Shown one piece after another: positions 22,482 through 34,755 of a stretch of DNA of 64,000 nt. Both the position numbers and the translations under genes were made by a program. Below the pieces are notes generated by a model. It was not told the origin of the DNA. It was given only the letters and a program-made list of their open reading frames with translations, and ran no database searches. This stretch comes from Macrocystis pyrifera (taxonomy: Eukaryota > Sar > Phaeophyceae > Laminariales > Laminariaceae), in assembly GCA_031763025.1 (NCBI GenBank), contig JASSKH010000031.1:992001-1056000 (forward strand), written 5' to 3'. Each line of letters starts with the position of its first letter. Positions within the stretch are counted from its first letter, which is position 1.

Positions 22482-22599
22482 CCCGTTTATTTTGCTCCCA
22501 TCATTTGACAGAGGACCATCCAGACCGGCAGCGGGAACGAAGCCAGAATCGGCTATTTGTGCGGCTCATGGGGTGTTTGTTTTCGACTCTTGCCTCGGG

Positions 22600-23050
22600 G
22601 GGGAGTGGGGGTAGAATGAGAGCGAGGCAGGGGCGGGGTGTAGGGAGTGAGGGGGGAGGGGTTGGACTGAGGGAGGGAGGGAGGGGGGGAGGGGGGGGGG
22701 AGGGAGGAGGGGGGGAGGTATATATGGAGAACAGGGGGTGAGATATATGTGGAGGAAGGCGGGGAGGGAGGGAGGGAAGGCAAAGGATGAGGGGAGAGGT
22801 GCGGATGGCGCGAAGGAAGGCACGGGCGGTGTTGAATGCGGTGCGGCAGGCGTGTGTGGCCGAAAAAGGGTTTTGTGTTGCTTCGACTCTGCGGGGTGGT
22901 GGATAGGTTGAGTGTGAGAAACGGAGGGATGTTGGAGAGGGGGGGGGGAGGCAAGGAGGGAAGAGGGGGCGAGGAAGAACGGCAGGGCGGGAGAAGAAGG
23001 GAGAGAGGGGGCGGGGAGCAGGGGGAGGAGATAAACAAGATATAGCTTAA
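22600..23050 (+). repeat. G-rich low-complexity DNA
   Basis: GGGAGGGAGGGAGG-type sequence with runs of up to ten G. Long proline-rich frames on the minus strand are a by-product of the composition. Confidence 0.8.
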
Positions 23051-23385
23051 AGGGGTGGAGAGAGGGAGGAAAGAAGGATGGATAGGTCGATGTGGTGGAC
23101 TTGTTTATCCGAAACCAGCTGCTTGGGGATAGTGGGAAAGCATGCTTGGCGAAGTTACCCTTACTGCTTTTTTGGTGGATTTTTCCCCACTCTATCTTTG
23201 GTATTACGTCGTATGTCGCTCACCTATAGTCACATTCTTCCCTTAGGTTGGGCGCAGTACTTGAACGTGTGTTGTGAAGCGTGTCCACTACCATCGGGAG
23301 CAATCGTTAACGGGTTTAAGGCTGTAAGGAGAGGGGAAATAATGTTTTGACTACTTTCACGCGAATAGGAGCAGGGCGGCGGGCG

Positions 23386-23435
23386 GGGCGGGGTACTCGA
23401 TATCTTGCATGGCCGTAGTCGTACGTGTGGGGGGG
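23386..23435 (+). repeat. R2 repeat, copy c (short 5' end only)
   Basis: GGGGTACTCGATATCTTGCA followed by TGGCCGTAGTCGTACG matches the first ~50 bp of R2, then diverges. Confidence 0.65.
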
Positions 23436-23619
23436 TATGTGTATTCACGACTAGACGACAGTGATGATGACGACGAGGGCCATGGTCGGTGTTGCTATTG
23501 CTTGAAAAGGGTCATAGTCGGTTCTTTATCCCTTCCTCCTGCGATTTGATTTACTTCTCGGCTCTACTTGTCTTGCAGCCAACTACGGTAGATTAGTCTC
23601 TAAGCTATTACTACCTGTA

Positions 23620-23815
23620 GTTCCTACTGCCGCGGCCGCCGCGATCGGGGGAGATGCGCCGGGACCCCTCCGCTGGCATGGCCACGGCGGGCGTCGAAAG
23701 ACGGCGGGGTGTAACTTCTACCTCTCCAGATCTTACCGGTAGGAGAGCGCGCGACCTCCCCCGGCATATGCCGACGCGCCTATTAAAGCAACAGCAGCAG
23801 CAGAAGCAATAGGCA
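23620..23815 (+). pseudogene. Diverged copy of part of exon 7 of the large gene
   Basis: Nucleotides from CCGCGGCCGCCGCGATCG (about 23,630) to the CAACAGCAGCAGCAG run align with 15,255-15,445 in exon 7. The corresponding peptides share spaced words: RPPR, then ERR or RR, GVTS/SVTL, PDLTGRRA against PQDITEGRA, LPRHMPTR against LPPRIPKR, then a Gln run. The frame stays open through the aligned part and meets TAG after the Gln run at about 23,808. A TAG upstream at about 23,619 closes it on the other side unless it is part of an acceptor. It is either a pseudo-exon or an exon of a decayed paralogue. The parent's Arg run after the glutamines is missing. Confidence 0.65.
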
Positions 23816-24430
23816 GCCGCGCGTGCAGCGTTGCGTAACGTGCATCGTCGCGTAGCGTACAACGTCGTGTAGCGTGCGGCATGGTGTAGCATGCAGCGTG
23901 GCGCAGCGTGGCGCGCAACGTTGCGTAGCGTGCAGCGTCGTGTAGCGTGCAGCGTCACGTAGCCTGGCGCAGCCTGTCGTTGAGCAGCAACAGCGGTAGG
24001 TAGCAGTCGGTAGCACCCGGAAACCTAGCGCTTTAGCAGCAGCAGCGGTAGGTACCAACCGGAAACCTAGAGCCTAGCAGTAGTAGCCGTAGCAACCAGA
24101 AATCTGGCTCCTCGCAGCAGCAGCAGCAGCGGTAGCAGCCTGCCGTGCAGCGTGGCGTACCGAATTGTGAAACGTCGTGGAGCGTGGCGTAGCGTAGCGT
24201 GCAACGTTGTGAAGCGTAGTGTGGCTTGCGGGGTACGTAGCGTGCAGCGTGGCGCACCGTAGCGTGAAACGTCGGGTAGCGTGGCGTGGCGTGTTGCGCG
24301 GTGGGCATGGTGCGTAGCGTGTAGCGTAGCGTGCAACGTCGTGTAGTGTAGTGTGGGTGGCGTGGTGCGTAGCTTTCACGGTGGTGTGGCGTATAGCGTG
24401 GAGTAGCGTGGGTCGCAACTGGGCGGGTGG
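23816..24430 (+). repeat. Degenerate CGTAGCGTGCAGCGT satellite
   Basis: Short units of the type GCGTAGCGTGCAGCGTCGTG, 10-12 bp each, interrupted at 23,985-24,135 by CAGCAGCAG-rich DNA with a twice-repeated AACCGGAAACCTAG-like word. Long His/Arg/Thr-rich frames on the minus strand are shadows of the repeat. Confidence 0.8.
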
Positions 24431-25825
24431 GCGAATGGGGCAGGGGTGCAACGGCGGGAGAGCCAAAGGTGCTGGTGAAGATGCAACAGTAACCTACGGT
24501 GCGGTGCTAGCTATTACAGTTGCCTGTCCTCGAGCTGACAAAGTGGGGCATCGGTAGGGGCATCGTAGGCGAGGTTCAGTGCAGCTGTAAGCTAGCTATC
24601 GGTCAGGGTTATCGTTCTTTGGCTTGCTGGCTGTGTTGACTGTCTTGGGCTATACCGCCGCCGTGGGTGTGTGTGTTTTTTGTCCTCTTCAACAAGAAGG
24701 TAGTCTTGTGCAGTACAAAGCACTCTACGGTGTGGTGCGTCACCGTATGGTAGGGGACGATACGGTAAAGGGTGGGACCGGATGAGGCGGGTGGGACGGG
24801 ATCGGATTGGACTGGACGGGATAAAATGTTACGGGATGGGACATACTGTGATGGAACGGGATGATACAGGATGGGACGGGGCGTAGTAATCGGAGCGAGC
24901 TTACGAGGCCTCGGTCGTCAAAGAAGAAACAGACGGCGCAGGCGGTCAGTCTTGAACTTTTTCTTCGTCGGCAAAAAACGCCTCCTGAAATTGAGGGGGG
25001 GAGGGGAGTTCCCTCACGGCCTCCTCGATGGGCTGGGAGTGCTATACCCGTTGGGGGGGGGGTGTAGCCGCAACGGGCAAGGGAGGATGTCAGGGTAGAA
25101 GGCACAAAACGGTCAACTTGAAAAGGTCGGGGATTTATCGGGGGAAGGGGGGAGGGGGGGCCGATTTGTATACCCGACCTTTGCTGCGCTGCATCGGTGT
25201 TGGTGAGGAGCAGGTGGCTCTCGGCCCGATCGCGAGCGGTTTCTGTGCGTGCTGGTCTGCGTTGTGTGTGGCTTTCTGTTTCGTTCTTGGGCGAGTGCTG
25301 GGCGGTGTGGTGAGGTGCGTGTGATGCGTTAGTGCGGGCACACTACTGTAGTTGGTTTCGCTTCCTTCCTTTCTTCCTCCAGTCCTTTCCTTCTTTTATT
25401 CCTTCATTTGTGTGTTAGTGTATTGTTCAGGCAGAAACAGTTAGTTGGAGCAATGGGGGGAGAGTGCGGGGTAGATACCGGCGTGGACGCGTGGGAAGCG
25501 TGGCGCTTTCGGGGGTGGTATTGCCGACGATTTTATGTACCAGGTACTTGTAACGTTTCTCTTTGACGCGAAATAGTTACTGCGGAAAACTAAGGCCGTC
25601 AGTCGGTATTGTTCGTGTTCGAATTGAGAAGGTGGCGCGGTGACAGAGGTGGGGGTTGACGGCCTACGCTCGGACGGGGTTCCGGTCCCCGGGATAGTCT
25701 CTCGGAATATCTCCGGAATGGTTCCCCGAACGATCTCCAGAGAGGATCTTTCTTTTTCCTGGCCGATTGGTTGCGCGGTTGTTCGTTCGTGTTTTGAATT
25801 GTGCTGTCGGTACGCGTATGGTGGT
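24431..25825. other. Intergenic DNA with weak repeats
   Basis: A GGGACGGGAT-type degenerate repeat at 24,750-24,885. A short frame at about 24,900-25,000 reads SKKKQTAQAVSLELFLRRQK and could be a stray exon, but it has no convincing splice partners. Otherwise nothing supported. Confidence 0.3.
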
Positions 25826-26352
25826 GATTGATGACGGTATTCATGATTGGTGGTGGCGATCACCATGATTGATGATGACGGTATTCATGATTGGTGGTGG
25901 CAATCACCATGATTGATGATGACGATATTCATGATTGGTGGTGGCGATCACCATGATTGATGATAACGGTATTCATGATTGGTGGTGGCGATCACCATGA
26001 TTGATGATGACGATATTCATGATTGGTGGTGGCGATCACCATGATTGATGATGACGATATTCATGATTGGTGGTGGCGATCACCATGATTGATGACGAAA
26101 TTCATGATTGGTGGTGGCGATCACCATGATTGATGATGACGATATTCATGATTGGTGGTGGCGATCACCATGATTGATGACGATATTCATGATTGGTGGT
26201 GGCGATCACCATGATTGATGATGATGATATTCATGATTGGTGGTGGCGATCACCATGATTGATGATGACGATATTCATGATTGGTGGTGGCGATCACCAT
26301 GATTGATGATGACGATATTCATGATTGGTGGTGGCGATCACCATGAATGATG
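25826..26352 (+). repeat. 44-bp minisatellite, about 12 units
   Basis: Near-identical units of GATTGATGATGACGATATTC plus ATGATTGGTGGTGGCGATCACC, period 44 (a few 41). Each unit contains the near-palindrome TGGTGGCGATCACCA, so every unit can form a small hairpin. Confidence 0.95.
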
Positions 26353-27514
26353 ATGACGAACCCGTAATCGATGATGACGATTGTCGTGAATGGCGATAGT
26401 CATGAGGACATGGTACACAAGTACACAGCACAGGACGCATCGGGGTGTAGCCGAGCGTGTGCATCTGTAGTTAATCATGTCAGTCAGCAGTCAAGCACCG
26501 TCGGTCGTCAAATCGAGCGTGTCAATCGCAAGTTCAGCGCGTCTGTAGTCAAGCGTTTCGGTCAGTAGTCAAGCGTATCGGTAGTTAAAATTCGAGCATA
26601 TCGGTCCGTGAATCTTTAGGGAAAGTTACCGAATATGGTCCGTGAATCTTTAGGGAAAGTTACCGAATATGGGGTTCCAGTGACGCTGCGGTCTTCTGGT
26701 TCGGGTCGGGGTTGTTTTTAGACCAAGCACATTGATCGGTAGTCGAGTGAATCCGTCTTTAATCAAGCGTATAACCGGTCAGCAGCCGAGCGCGTCGATC
26801 GTTTGTCGAATGTATCCGTCGGCAACGGAGCGTGCCAGCCGGTCAGGAGTCGAGCGCAGCGGTCTATAGTCCATCACACCGACAGGTAGGGGGAACAGGC
26901 TTTCTTGTCTGTCTGTCTGATCGTGTCAATTATGGCTGTTTTACAGTGTTGCTGGAGTGAGGAAAGTGTCTACCAGCAGGCCTGAGTTAACATTTATCAG
27001 CAGTAGTAACACTACTGTAGGCAGGGGCCCTTCGCTCTCTTCTAAAACGGATTCTCAAGCTGCTATTGGTGTAATGTGTTGTGTGACAATCTGCTATTAT
27101 TGTAATGTGTTTGTCTTGTTGAGTTTTGCCCCTCCTAATCATCTGAGAGCGTTTGGTCGCGTGTTGTTGTAGCTATCGATAGCAGCGGCTAGCCAGAAAG
27201 TCATGTATGCTCCATTGAGAGTCGTGCTGTGGTTCATGAGGTTATTCCGGGTGGTGCAGTTTTAGTAAAACAGTAAGTAGTCCTTGCAAATATATCTGAC
27301 GGTAGATTGATTGATTGAATACAGTGAATAATTTTCTGGGCAAGAATGATTGACGATGCCGATATTTCCGTCCTGTGTATGATGACGAGAGGGCTGGGTG
27401 CGGTGAGGAAAAACGTTGGCTGGGGTTGGGTTGGGTTGGGTTGGGGAGATGCTGGTCGGGAGGGGGGGTAGGTAAGGTGGGCGAATTGGGAGAAGGGGGG
27501 GGGGCGTACGCACT
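26353..27514. other. Intergenic DNA with short duplications
   Basis: A perfect 35-bp direct duplication (about 26,603-26,670, word GTCCGTGAATCTTTAGGGAA). AGTCAAGCG/AGTCGAGCG words recur irregularly at 26,450-26,880. A TTGGGTTGGGTTGGG tract at 27,420. No gene is supported. Confidence 0.45.
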
Positions 27515-29576
27515 TGTTGCTTGCCTTAGCCATCAGATCATTGACCGCGCATCCCTTTCGAGACGGAGCACCGTTCCTGCTCCTAATAAAGACACCTCCG
27601 ACATTTGGGCGCTCATTACGTCGTTTCGATATATCACATAGAAAGTTTGCTAGTCTTATCCCCTTCCTGTTTCGCCGCCCTAGGATAGCGATCGTTTTAT
27701 CGCTGCTATTCGGTGTATCAAACTTCTCCATGTCACATTCGTCTAATTCCCTCATCTCCTCTTTTACCACATCCCGTTCTTACGTGAGTTAGATTCTCTG
27801 TTGCTTTGCCACACGGGCACACCTGTGCATCTACTTCCTCCTCCCGGCTACTGGTGTACCTCTTTATTCTTTCTGGCAGATCCAGGCCTCCTACACGAAA
27901 TCGCAGTTTCAGCGTTTTCGCCAAGTCCGTTGGGCCGTGCAAATAGGATTTATTTCCCATCCCCTCGCTTAACCCCCCGTTTATCTCTGAGTGCTTCTTC
28001 GATTTCACCTTGTTTCTTAGCGCTAGCTTTTGCTTTCTTCGTATCCTCTCTTCTACTCCTGCCTTGTACCTCCCAAACGTCTGGGCGGGCATCATCTATT
28101 CTTAGTTTCCTCCTACATCCTTCCATACTTTCTAAACTACGTTATCCCACACTATTCCAGTTCGCCCTTTGGTTTCGCTCTCCCGTTCAGCTCCTATCAA
28201 ATATTGCTGGCGACCTCTTTTTAGGCATATTCCTTACTTTCTATTGCCATTTCAACATTATTAGGTCTCTATTTGTCTTGAGTGGATACATTCTCAATTC
28301 TGCTCTTGTTACTGTATTACTCGTCGACTTGACCATCTTGGTACTTTTCAGTTGCTGCCATGTGTGCTGTTTCCAACTGTTTTACGAACTCCGCGTTCCC
28401 TTCCCATGCTTCTGCATATTCTAGTGTTGGTACATTCACATTCATCAGGATGCCTCTCTTGATCCTACTGTGGTGTCAAGGTGCGAGTCTGTAAGGATCG
28501 TACCCATCTTGCCTACATGTGTTTAACCCTTTTCTGTTACTTTTGCCATGTGTGTATCCCAAGAGATTTATTTTCAGATATCTACGCCAAGGTACGTATA
28601 CTGATCTACGATCAGTAATTCATCTCCTTCCCACTTCCAACTGAAGTTTACCGGGTTCACCTCATCTTCGTCACATACAACTTCTGCGCATTTCCTGGCG
28701 TTCGCCGTCACCCTCCATTTCCTAGTGCATTCTAGCGCCTTCTCTATTAGTTTCTGCAATCCTTCGGGTGTTTCTGATATCCCCACGAAGTCCTCCGCGA
28801 ACATCAATCCCGACACCGTGTTCCCCCACTGTTTCTCCCTGCTTTGCTGCGTCGACTGCTACTATCACGTCGTTGATACATATATAATTTGAATATATAA
28901 GGTGGTAACGTACATCCCAGTGCAACGCCTTGTAAAATGTCCGTATGGTTCGATATTTCCCCGTCCAGCACCACAGCACTTCTCGCACATTCTGTCATAT
29001 TTTTCACCATTCTCCACACCTTTCCTCTGATCCTTATTTCCCACAACGTTTCCACAATCCATTTCTCCGTACTGTGCCGTAGGCCTCCTGTACGTCTAGA
29101 GATAGTCAGTGCGTTGTTAGCCCTGCGTCTTCCCTATCCAAGATTATCTTGCTTAATGTGTACGCATGGTCAACGCAGCTACGGTAAACCCTGCTTGCCC
29201 TTCGCTCATTTTGTCTTCCTTCTCCGTCATTGTTCCCGTCCTACAGTTCAAAATCATACAAACTGTTTATCTACTGTGCATAATAGTGTCATTCATCTAT
29301 ATTTCCGCGGATCAGCCTCATTTCCGTTCTTAAGTAAGTCTACTGTATTATTATACTACTCCTTCTTTCCACATCCTAGGTGCGTTCTCGTTTTTCCATA
29401 ACCTGATACGACAAAACTATCATGGTAAACATTCCTTCTCTCCCCTACTTCCCCAATTCATTGTTTATTTGCTCTGCCCCTCCTATCTTTCTATTCTTAC
29501 ATTTAGCTACACACTTTCTAGCTTCTTCCCTTGTGAACTCTCTCTGTAACCCTTCTGAGTCTTCCCTTTCTGACCA
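27515..29576 (-). mobile_element. Degenerate non-LTR retrotransposon (LINE), minus strand
   Basis: Read on the minus strand from 29,576 down: a 5' part homologous to 39,280-39,720 of the plus-strand LINE, then reverse-transcriptase words GLMFAEDFVGISE (the FADD box, with D changed to E) and DQYTYLGVDI, and a C-terminal Cys/His knuckle (VCPCGKATENLTHVRTGCG at about 27,765-27,830). Frames are broken repeatedly, so it is inactive. Its 5' end is cut at 29,576 by the inverted-end element E1, and a second copy of its 5' 450 bp stands beyond E1. Confidence 0.75.
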
Positions 29577-30370
29577 AGGGGGGTGTACTCATTATCATGC
29601 ATGGCCGTAGTCGTATGACCATAGACCCTCGCATCCCTACAATACTGGGATGGAGCACGTCGGGCTTTCATCCACCAAACAGACATTGCTTGCACCAAGC
29701 GCGAAGCGCCGTGAAGTGTTCGGCGAGCCACATGAAGGCTGAGCTGCAACCTACTAAGGACCGCTTGTGAGGCTGATTTTCTTGCATATGGATGACAGCG
29801 TCAATAAATTGATTTATTTTCTGGTGTGGCCACGTCCAGGGACAGCAATGGGTTTAATACAGAACTGCCTCGTGTGTGCCTTACCATATACACACTACAT
29901 GATACGATCATCCCCCTCATACAAAGTTAAGGTTCTCCCCTCGCAGTAATGATCTCAGCCGATCGCCAGCCGTGGTAACCGCAACACAAACAAGAAATGG
30001 TACCGTGGTTGTCTACGCAGCTCAAGTAGTGAGTAGGGGGGGGTGCACGGTACGAGACTCCAACTAAAAAAGGTATCATACCAGGTACCAAACGTGTTTG
30101 CCGTCCGCACTAATTTCAGTATACCGCTCCCGAGTTGCTCCTTTCGTCGAAAATGGAAGACCGACCTTGTCTCTTGTGGGGCTCTCGCGGTCTTTCTACT
30201 GAAATGTTCAAGATGAAGAAAAGGGCCAAGGTGTCAAAACTGCTGGGGGCTTTCTAAAGATACTTGCGTTAGGAGAAGCAGAGGAACCATTAAAGTCACT
30301 ATCCGGCGGGGCAGTAGTACTGTACTATTAGTGGTAGTAGCAGTAACAGAGGTTTACCGAACAGTCAAGG

Positions 30371-30378
30371 TAGTAGTG

Positions 30379-30442
<64 letters not shown>

Positions 30443-30466
30443 TGGCAGTAGTAGTAGTGGTGGTAA

Positions 30467-30520
<54 letters not shown>

Positions 30521-30546
30521 CAATAGTGGTAGTGGTACTAGTAGTA
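30371..30546 (+). repeat. GTA microsatellite in E1
   Basis: About 175 bp of near-pure AGT/GTA triplets. Poly-Val and poly-Thr frames here are artefacts. Confidence 0.95.
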
Positions 30547-30989
30547 GTATAGTACAATAGTAGTATAAAGCTACGGTAGTAGTTGAAAAATCAGTCTTTC
30601 ATGCTTCTTAGTTCTCGATACAGATCTCTCTAGTGGGGGCTACACGACTTGAGATGAAGGCGTGTTTGTTCAAGGTTCATTGGCGACTATCGGATTGAGG
30701 CCCACATGCCGGAACTCCCATCACACAAGAGGGAAAAGGGTAGAGGCCCTCTATTAGTCTCTAGTGAGAGGTATCTCTGGTGCTTATCCAGACAGCCGCG
30801 TACCACGCTGTATAAATGTTCCAACACTAATTCCAAGTAGTTTGTCCCCCAAAAGGTGGTAGAATAATAGGTGAGACAATGTTTGTTTGTCTGCGGCGAC
30901 AATTTCGTAGTTCGGGGCGGATATGGATGGGAACAGACGACCACGAACGCATCTTGTAGGGAAGAGGCAAGTTATATCCGCCGGAGGCT

Positions 30990-31320
30990 GTGTCACGGCG
31001 GGACGGGACGGTAATTCGTCGGTGTCATGGCGGGACGGGACGGTAATTTGTCGGTGCCACGGCGGGACGGTACGGTAATTTGTCGGTGCCACGGCGGGAC
31101 GGGACGGTAATTTGTCGGTGTCACGGCGGGACGGGACGGTAATTTGTCGCTGTCACGGCGGGACGGGACGGTAATTTCCAACGGGAGAGATTTTATCGGC
31201 GGGACGGGAAGGTAAGTAACGACGGTCAGGGATTTTGTCGGCGGGACGGGACGGCCGGACAATTTTGACGGCAATTTTACCGTCCCGTCCCATCCCGTCC
31301 CGCCGTTACCGTCGTTACCG
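30990..31320 (+). repeat. Minisatellite in E1 with inverted end
   Basis: Units of ~32 bp (CACGGCGGGACGGGACGGTA, then ATTTGTCGGTGT). At 31,275-31,325 the same words appear in reverse complement (ACCGTCCCGTCCCATCCCGT), so the array ends in a potential hairpin. The homologous array in E2 is at 36,170-36,500. Confidence 0.9.
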
Positions 31321-33067
31321 TCCCGCCGAAATACCGTGATAAGCCTTGAATCTTTTCGGGGTTTAGGTCGATCGATTTTTCGATTCAGTCACCTTTTTTT
31401 TCGTTTTCGTATACATTTCGCGTTTTTACCGATTCTTAACGTTTTCCCGTAGAGCCTCGTCTTGTTTTTGTGATTGTTCGTATGCGAGCTCGCAGTACAG
31501 CAGTATGGTCCGGAGTTATAGAAGGGGACGCACGTAAAGCACTGCTTGCATACTCGTTTTCGAAGAGTTCATTGTGTTTACCCCATTTTTGTGATTTTTT
31601 CATCGTTTTTATCCGTTTTTCGCGATCATCTCTCTCTGTCTTGAATATTTTCGTATTTTTTCTTGAAGTTTTGATCGATCATTTTTTTCCAGTTTTAGGC
31701 TCCTTTCGTTTTCGTTTTTTTTTTGCCGATTCTTAACGTTTTTCCTCTGTTTTTTCCTGTTTTGGTATTTTTCTCATTCATGAGGTATTTGTTCAGAAAT
31801 ATAAGCTATGGTTGACTATTCGTATGGGTTGTAGAAGGGGGCGCACGTAAAGCACCGCTTGCATGTTGATCTTCGAAGAATTCACGATGTTTACCTCATT
31901 TTTGCGTTTTATCTCGTTATCCGTTTTTTCGCGAATATCTCGCTCAGTTTTTATCATTTTCATTTTTTTGGGGAATTTTGGCCGATAATTTTATTAATTT
32001 ATTTGGCCTTTCTTACCTTTCGTTTTTTTTGCCGATTCTTCACGTTTTTCGTCGCTTTCGTCCGTTTTTGGTATTTTTCTCATCCGATTTGTTCAGAAAT
32101 ATAAGATACGCATGACTATTCGTATGACTACGAGATATCGCGTGTATTCGCGAACGTTTTCGTTCGTAATTATAAGCTACACCAGACATCTTGCATCTTG
32201 CCAGATGAGGGTATTTGTTCAGAAATATAAGACACGCATGACTATTCATATGAATACGAAATATCGTTTGTATTCACGAACGTTTTTTGTTAGTAATTAT
32301 AAGCTACACCAGACATTGACATTTTGCCAGAAAAAGGTATATCATGGCAGAAAACGTACTATATCTTGGGTTCGGTGTGCCCTGTTCACCTCGTTTTATT
32401 TTCTTGTACCGTAAACTGGCAAAAATACACTGGTGTACCGTTTGTTGTGATTTTTGTGATTCGGGCGGACAATGAAATTTCTCCAGAAAACAGTATACCG
32501 CGAAAGAAAACGTCATCTAACTTGCGTTCGATGTACTCTGATTTCCTGGTTTGATTTTTTTTGTACCGTAAACTGGCAAAAATACACTGGTGTACCATGT
32601 TTTTACATTATGTTTACGTAGTGGGACAGTTTTTTTTTTTTTTTTTTGCTCCTAATAGAAACCCTATAACCTAGGGAATAGTTGAATTAATTTATCCCGG
32701 ACGCTTGTAACACTCCACGTTATGAGTGCCTTCTTCCCTTTCGTTCGATTTAGACCGCGGCTAACTCGTCTATTTATTAATAGTACATACAAAGAGAAGT
32801 ACAGAAGAACGCGTAGACGCCCCCCCCCAGAAAACAAATCAATTCATTCGAAGTGGTCGTCCATCGCAAGGTCCGCCGTACAAGCTTTTTTTGTGGGACG
32901 CAGCTCACCCTCCATGCGACTCGCCGAACACCTCACGGCGCTTCGCGCTCAGTGCAAGCAGTGTCTACCTGGTCGGTTAAAACCGGGACGTGCTCCGTCC
33001 CGGCATTGCAGGTATGCGGGGGTCTATGTTCGTACGACAATCACCATGCATGGCATGAGTACACCCC

Positions 33068-33526
33068 GTGTCTTCCCTACCCTGGATTATCTTACTTAAT
33101 GTGTACACATGGTCAACGTAGCTACGGTAAATCCTGCTTGCCCTTCGCTCATTTTGTCTTCCTTCTCCGTCATTGTTCCCGTCCTATAGTTCAAAATCAT
33201 ACAAACTGTTTATCTACTGTGCATAATAGTGTTATTCATCTATATTTCCGCGGATCAGCCTCATTTCCGTTCTTAAGTAAGTCTACTGTAGTATTATACT
33301 ACTCCTTCTTTCCACATCCTAGGTGCGTTCTCGTTTTTCCATACCCTGATACGACAAAACTATCATGGTAAACATTCCTTCTCTCCCCTACTTCCCCAAT
33401 TCATTATTTATTTGCTCTGCCCCTCCTACCTTTCTATACTTACGTTTAGCTACACACTTTTTTGCTTCTTGCCTTGTGGACTCTCTCTGTAACCCTTCTG
33501 AACCACTGTCTTCCCTTTCTGACCAA
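33068..33526 (-). mobile_element. Second copy of LINE 5' segment between E1 and E2
   Basis: About 95% like 29,128-29,576 by eye, same orientation, for example TTATCTACTGTGCATAATAG and AACATTCCTTCTCTCCCC. It lies exactly between the right end of E1 and the left end of E2, so the tandem unit is LINE segment plus element. Confidence 0.8.
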
Positions 33527-34322
33527 GGGGGGTGTACTCATTATCATGCGTAACCGTAGTCGTGTGACCATAGACCCTCGCATCCCTACAATGCTGGGAT
33601 GGAGCACGTCGGGCTTTCATCCACCTAACAGACATTGCTTGCACCAAGCGTGAAGTGTTCGGCGAGCCACATGAAGGCTGAGCTGCAACCTACTAAGGAC
33701 TGCTTGTGAGGCCGATTTTCTTGCATATGGATGACAGCGTCAATAAACTGATTTATTCTCTGGTGTGGCCACGTCCAGGGACAGCAATGGGTTTAATACA
33801 GAACTGCCTCGTGTGTGCCTTACCATATACACACTACATGATACGATCCTCCCCCTCATACAGAGTTAAGGTTCTCCCCCTCGCAGTAATGATCTCAGTC
33901 GATCGCCAGCCGTGGTAACCGCAACACAAACAAGAAATGGTACCGTGGTTGTCTACGCAGCTCAAGTAGTGAGTAGGGGGGGGTGCACGGTACGAGACTT
34001 CAACTAAAACAGGTCACATGCCAGGTACCACACGTGTTTGCCGTCCGCACTAATTTCAGTATACCGCTCCCGAGTTGCTCCTTTCGTCGAAAATGGAAGA
34101 CCGACCGTGTCTCTTGTGGGGCTCTCGCGGCCTTTCTACTGAAATATTCATGATGAAGAACAGGGCCAAGGTGTCAAAACTGCCGGGGGCTTTCTAAAGA
34201 TACTTGCGTTAGGAGAAGCAGAGGAACCATTAAAGTCACTATCCTGCGGGGCAGTAGTACTGTACTAATAGTGGTAGTAGCAGTAACAGAGGTTTACAAC
34301 AGTATAAGTAGTAGTGGGGGGG

Positions 34323-34377
34323 CAGTAGTAGTAGTAGTAGTAGCAGCAGCAGTAGTAGTAGTAGTAGTAGTAGTAGT

Positions 34378-34411
<34 letters not shown>

Positions 34412-34425
34412 CAATAGTAGTAGTG

Positions 34426-34471
<46 letters not shown>

Positions 34472-34528
34472 CAATAGCAATAGTAGTAGTAGTAGTAGTA
34501 GCAGTAGTAGTAGTATTAATAGTAGTAA

Positions 34529-34582
<54 letters not shown>

Positions 34583-34750
34583 CAGTAGTAGCAGTAGTAA
34601 TAGTAGTAGTAGTATAGTAGTATTAGTAATAGTAGTAGTAATAGAAGTAGTAGTAATAGCAGTAGTATTAATAGTAATAGTAGTAGTAGTAGTAATAGTA
34701 GTAGTAGTAGTAGTAGTAGTAGCAGTAGTAGTATAGTATAATAGTAGTAT
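34323..34750 (+). repeat. GTA microsatellite in E2 (expanded)
   Basis: About 430 bp of imperfect GTA/GCA/ATA triplets, more than twice the length of the E1 tract, showing expansion since the duplication. Confidence 0.95.
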
Positions 34751-34755
34751 AAAGC

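Larger units (their letters stand above)
29577..33067. mobile_element. Element E1: large non-autonomous element with ~250-bp inverted ends (R2)
   Basis: The left end (29,577-29,850) and right end (32,790-33,067, inverted) are R2 copies facing each other. Both outermost sequences read GGGGTGTACTCAT inward. Similarity runs about 250 bp and ends near TGATTTATTTTCTGG. Between them lie a GTA microsatellite, a CGGGACGGGACGGTAATTT minisatellite and T-rich DNA with internal ~350-bp and ~125-bp duplications. There is no transposase or other coding region. A sister element, E2, follows. Either a foldback-type DNA transposon or repeat DNA bounded by two independent R2 insertions would explain it. Confidence 0.65.

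Noticed and set aside
22553-23038. Proline-rich minus-strand protein of 161 codons
   Set aside because: A pure by-product of GGGAGG low-complexity DNA, without splice or start context.
25826-26352. CRISPR-like regular array
   Set aside because: The 44-bp units are contiguous with no unique spacers, and the genome is eukaryotic. It is a minisatellite.
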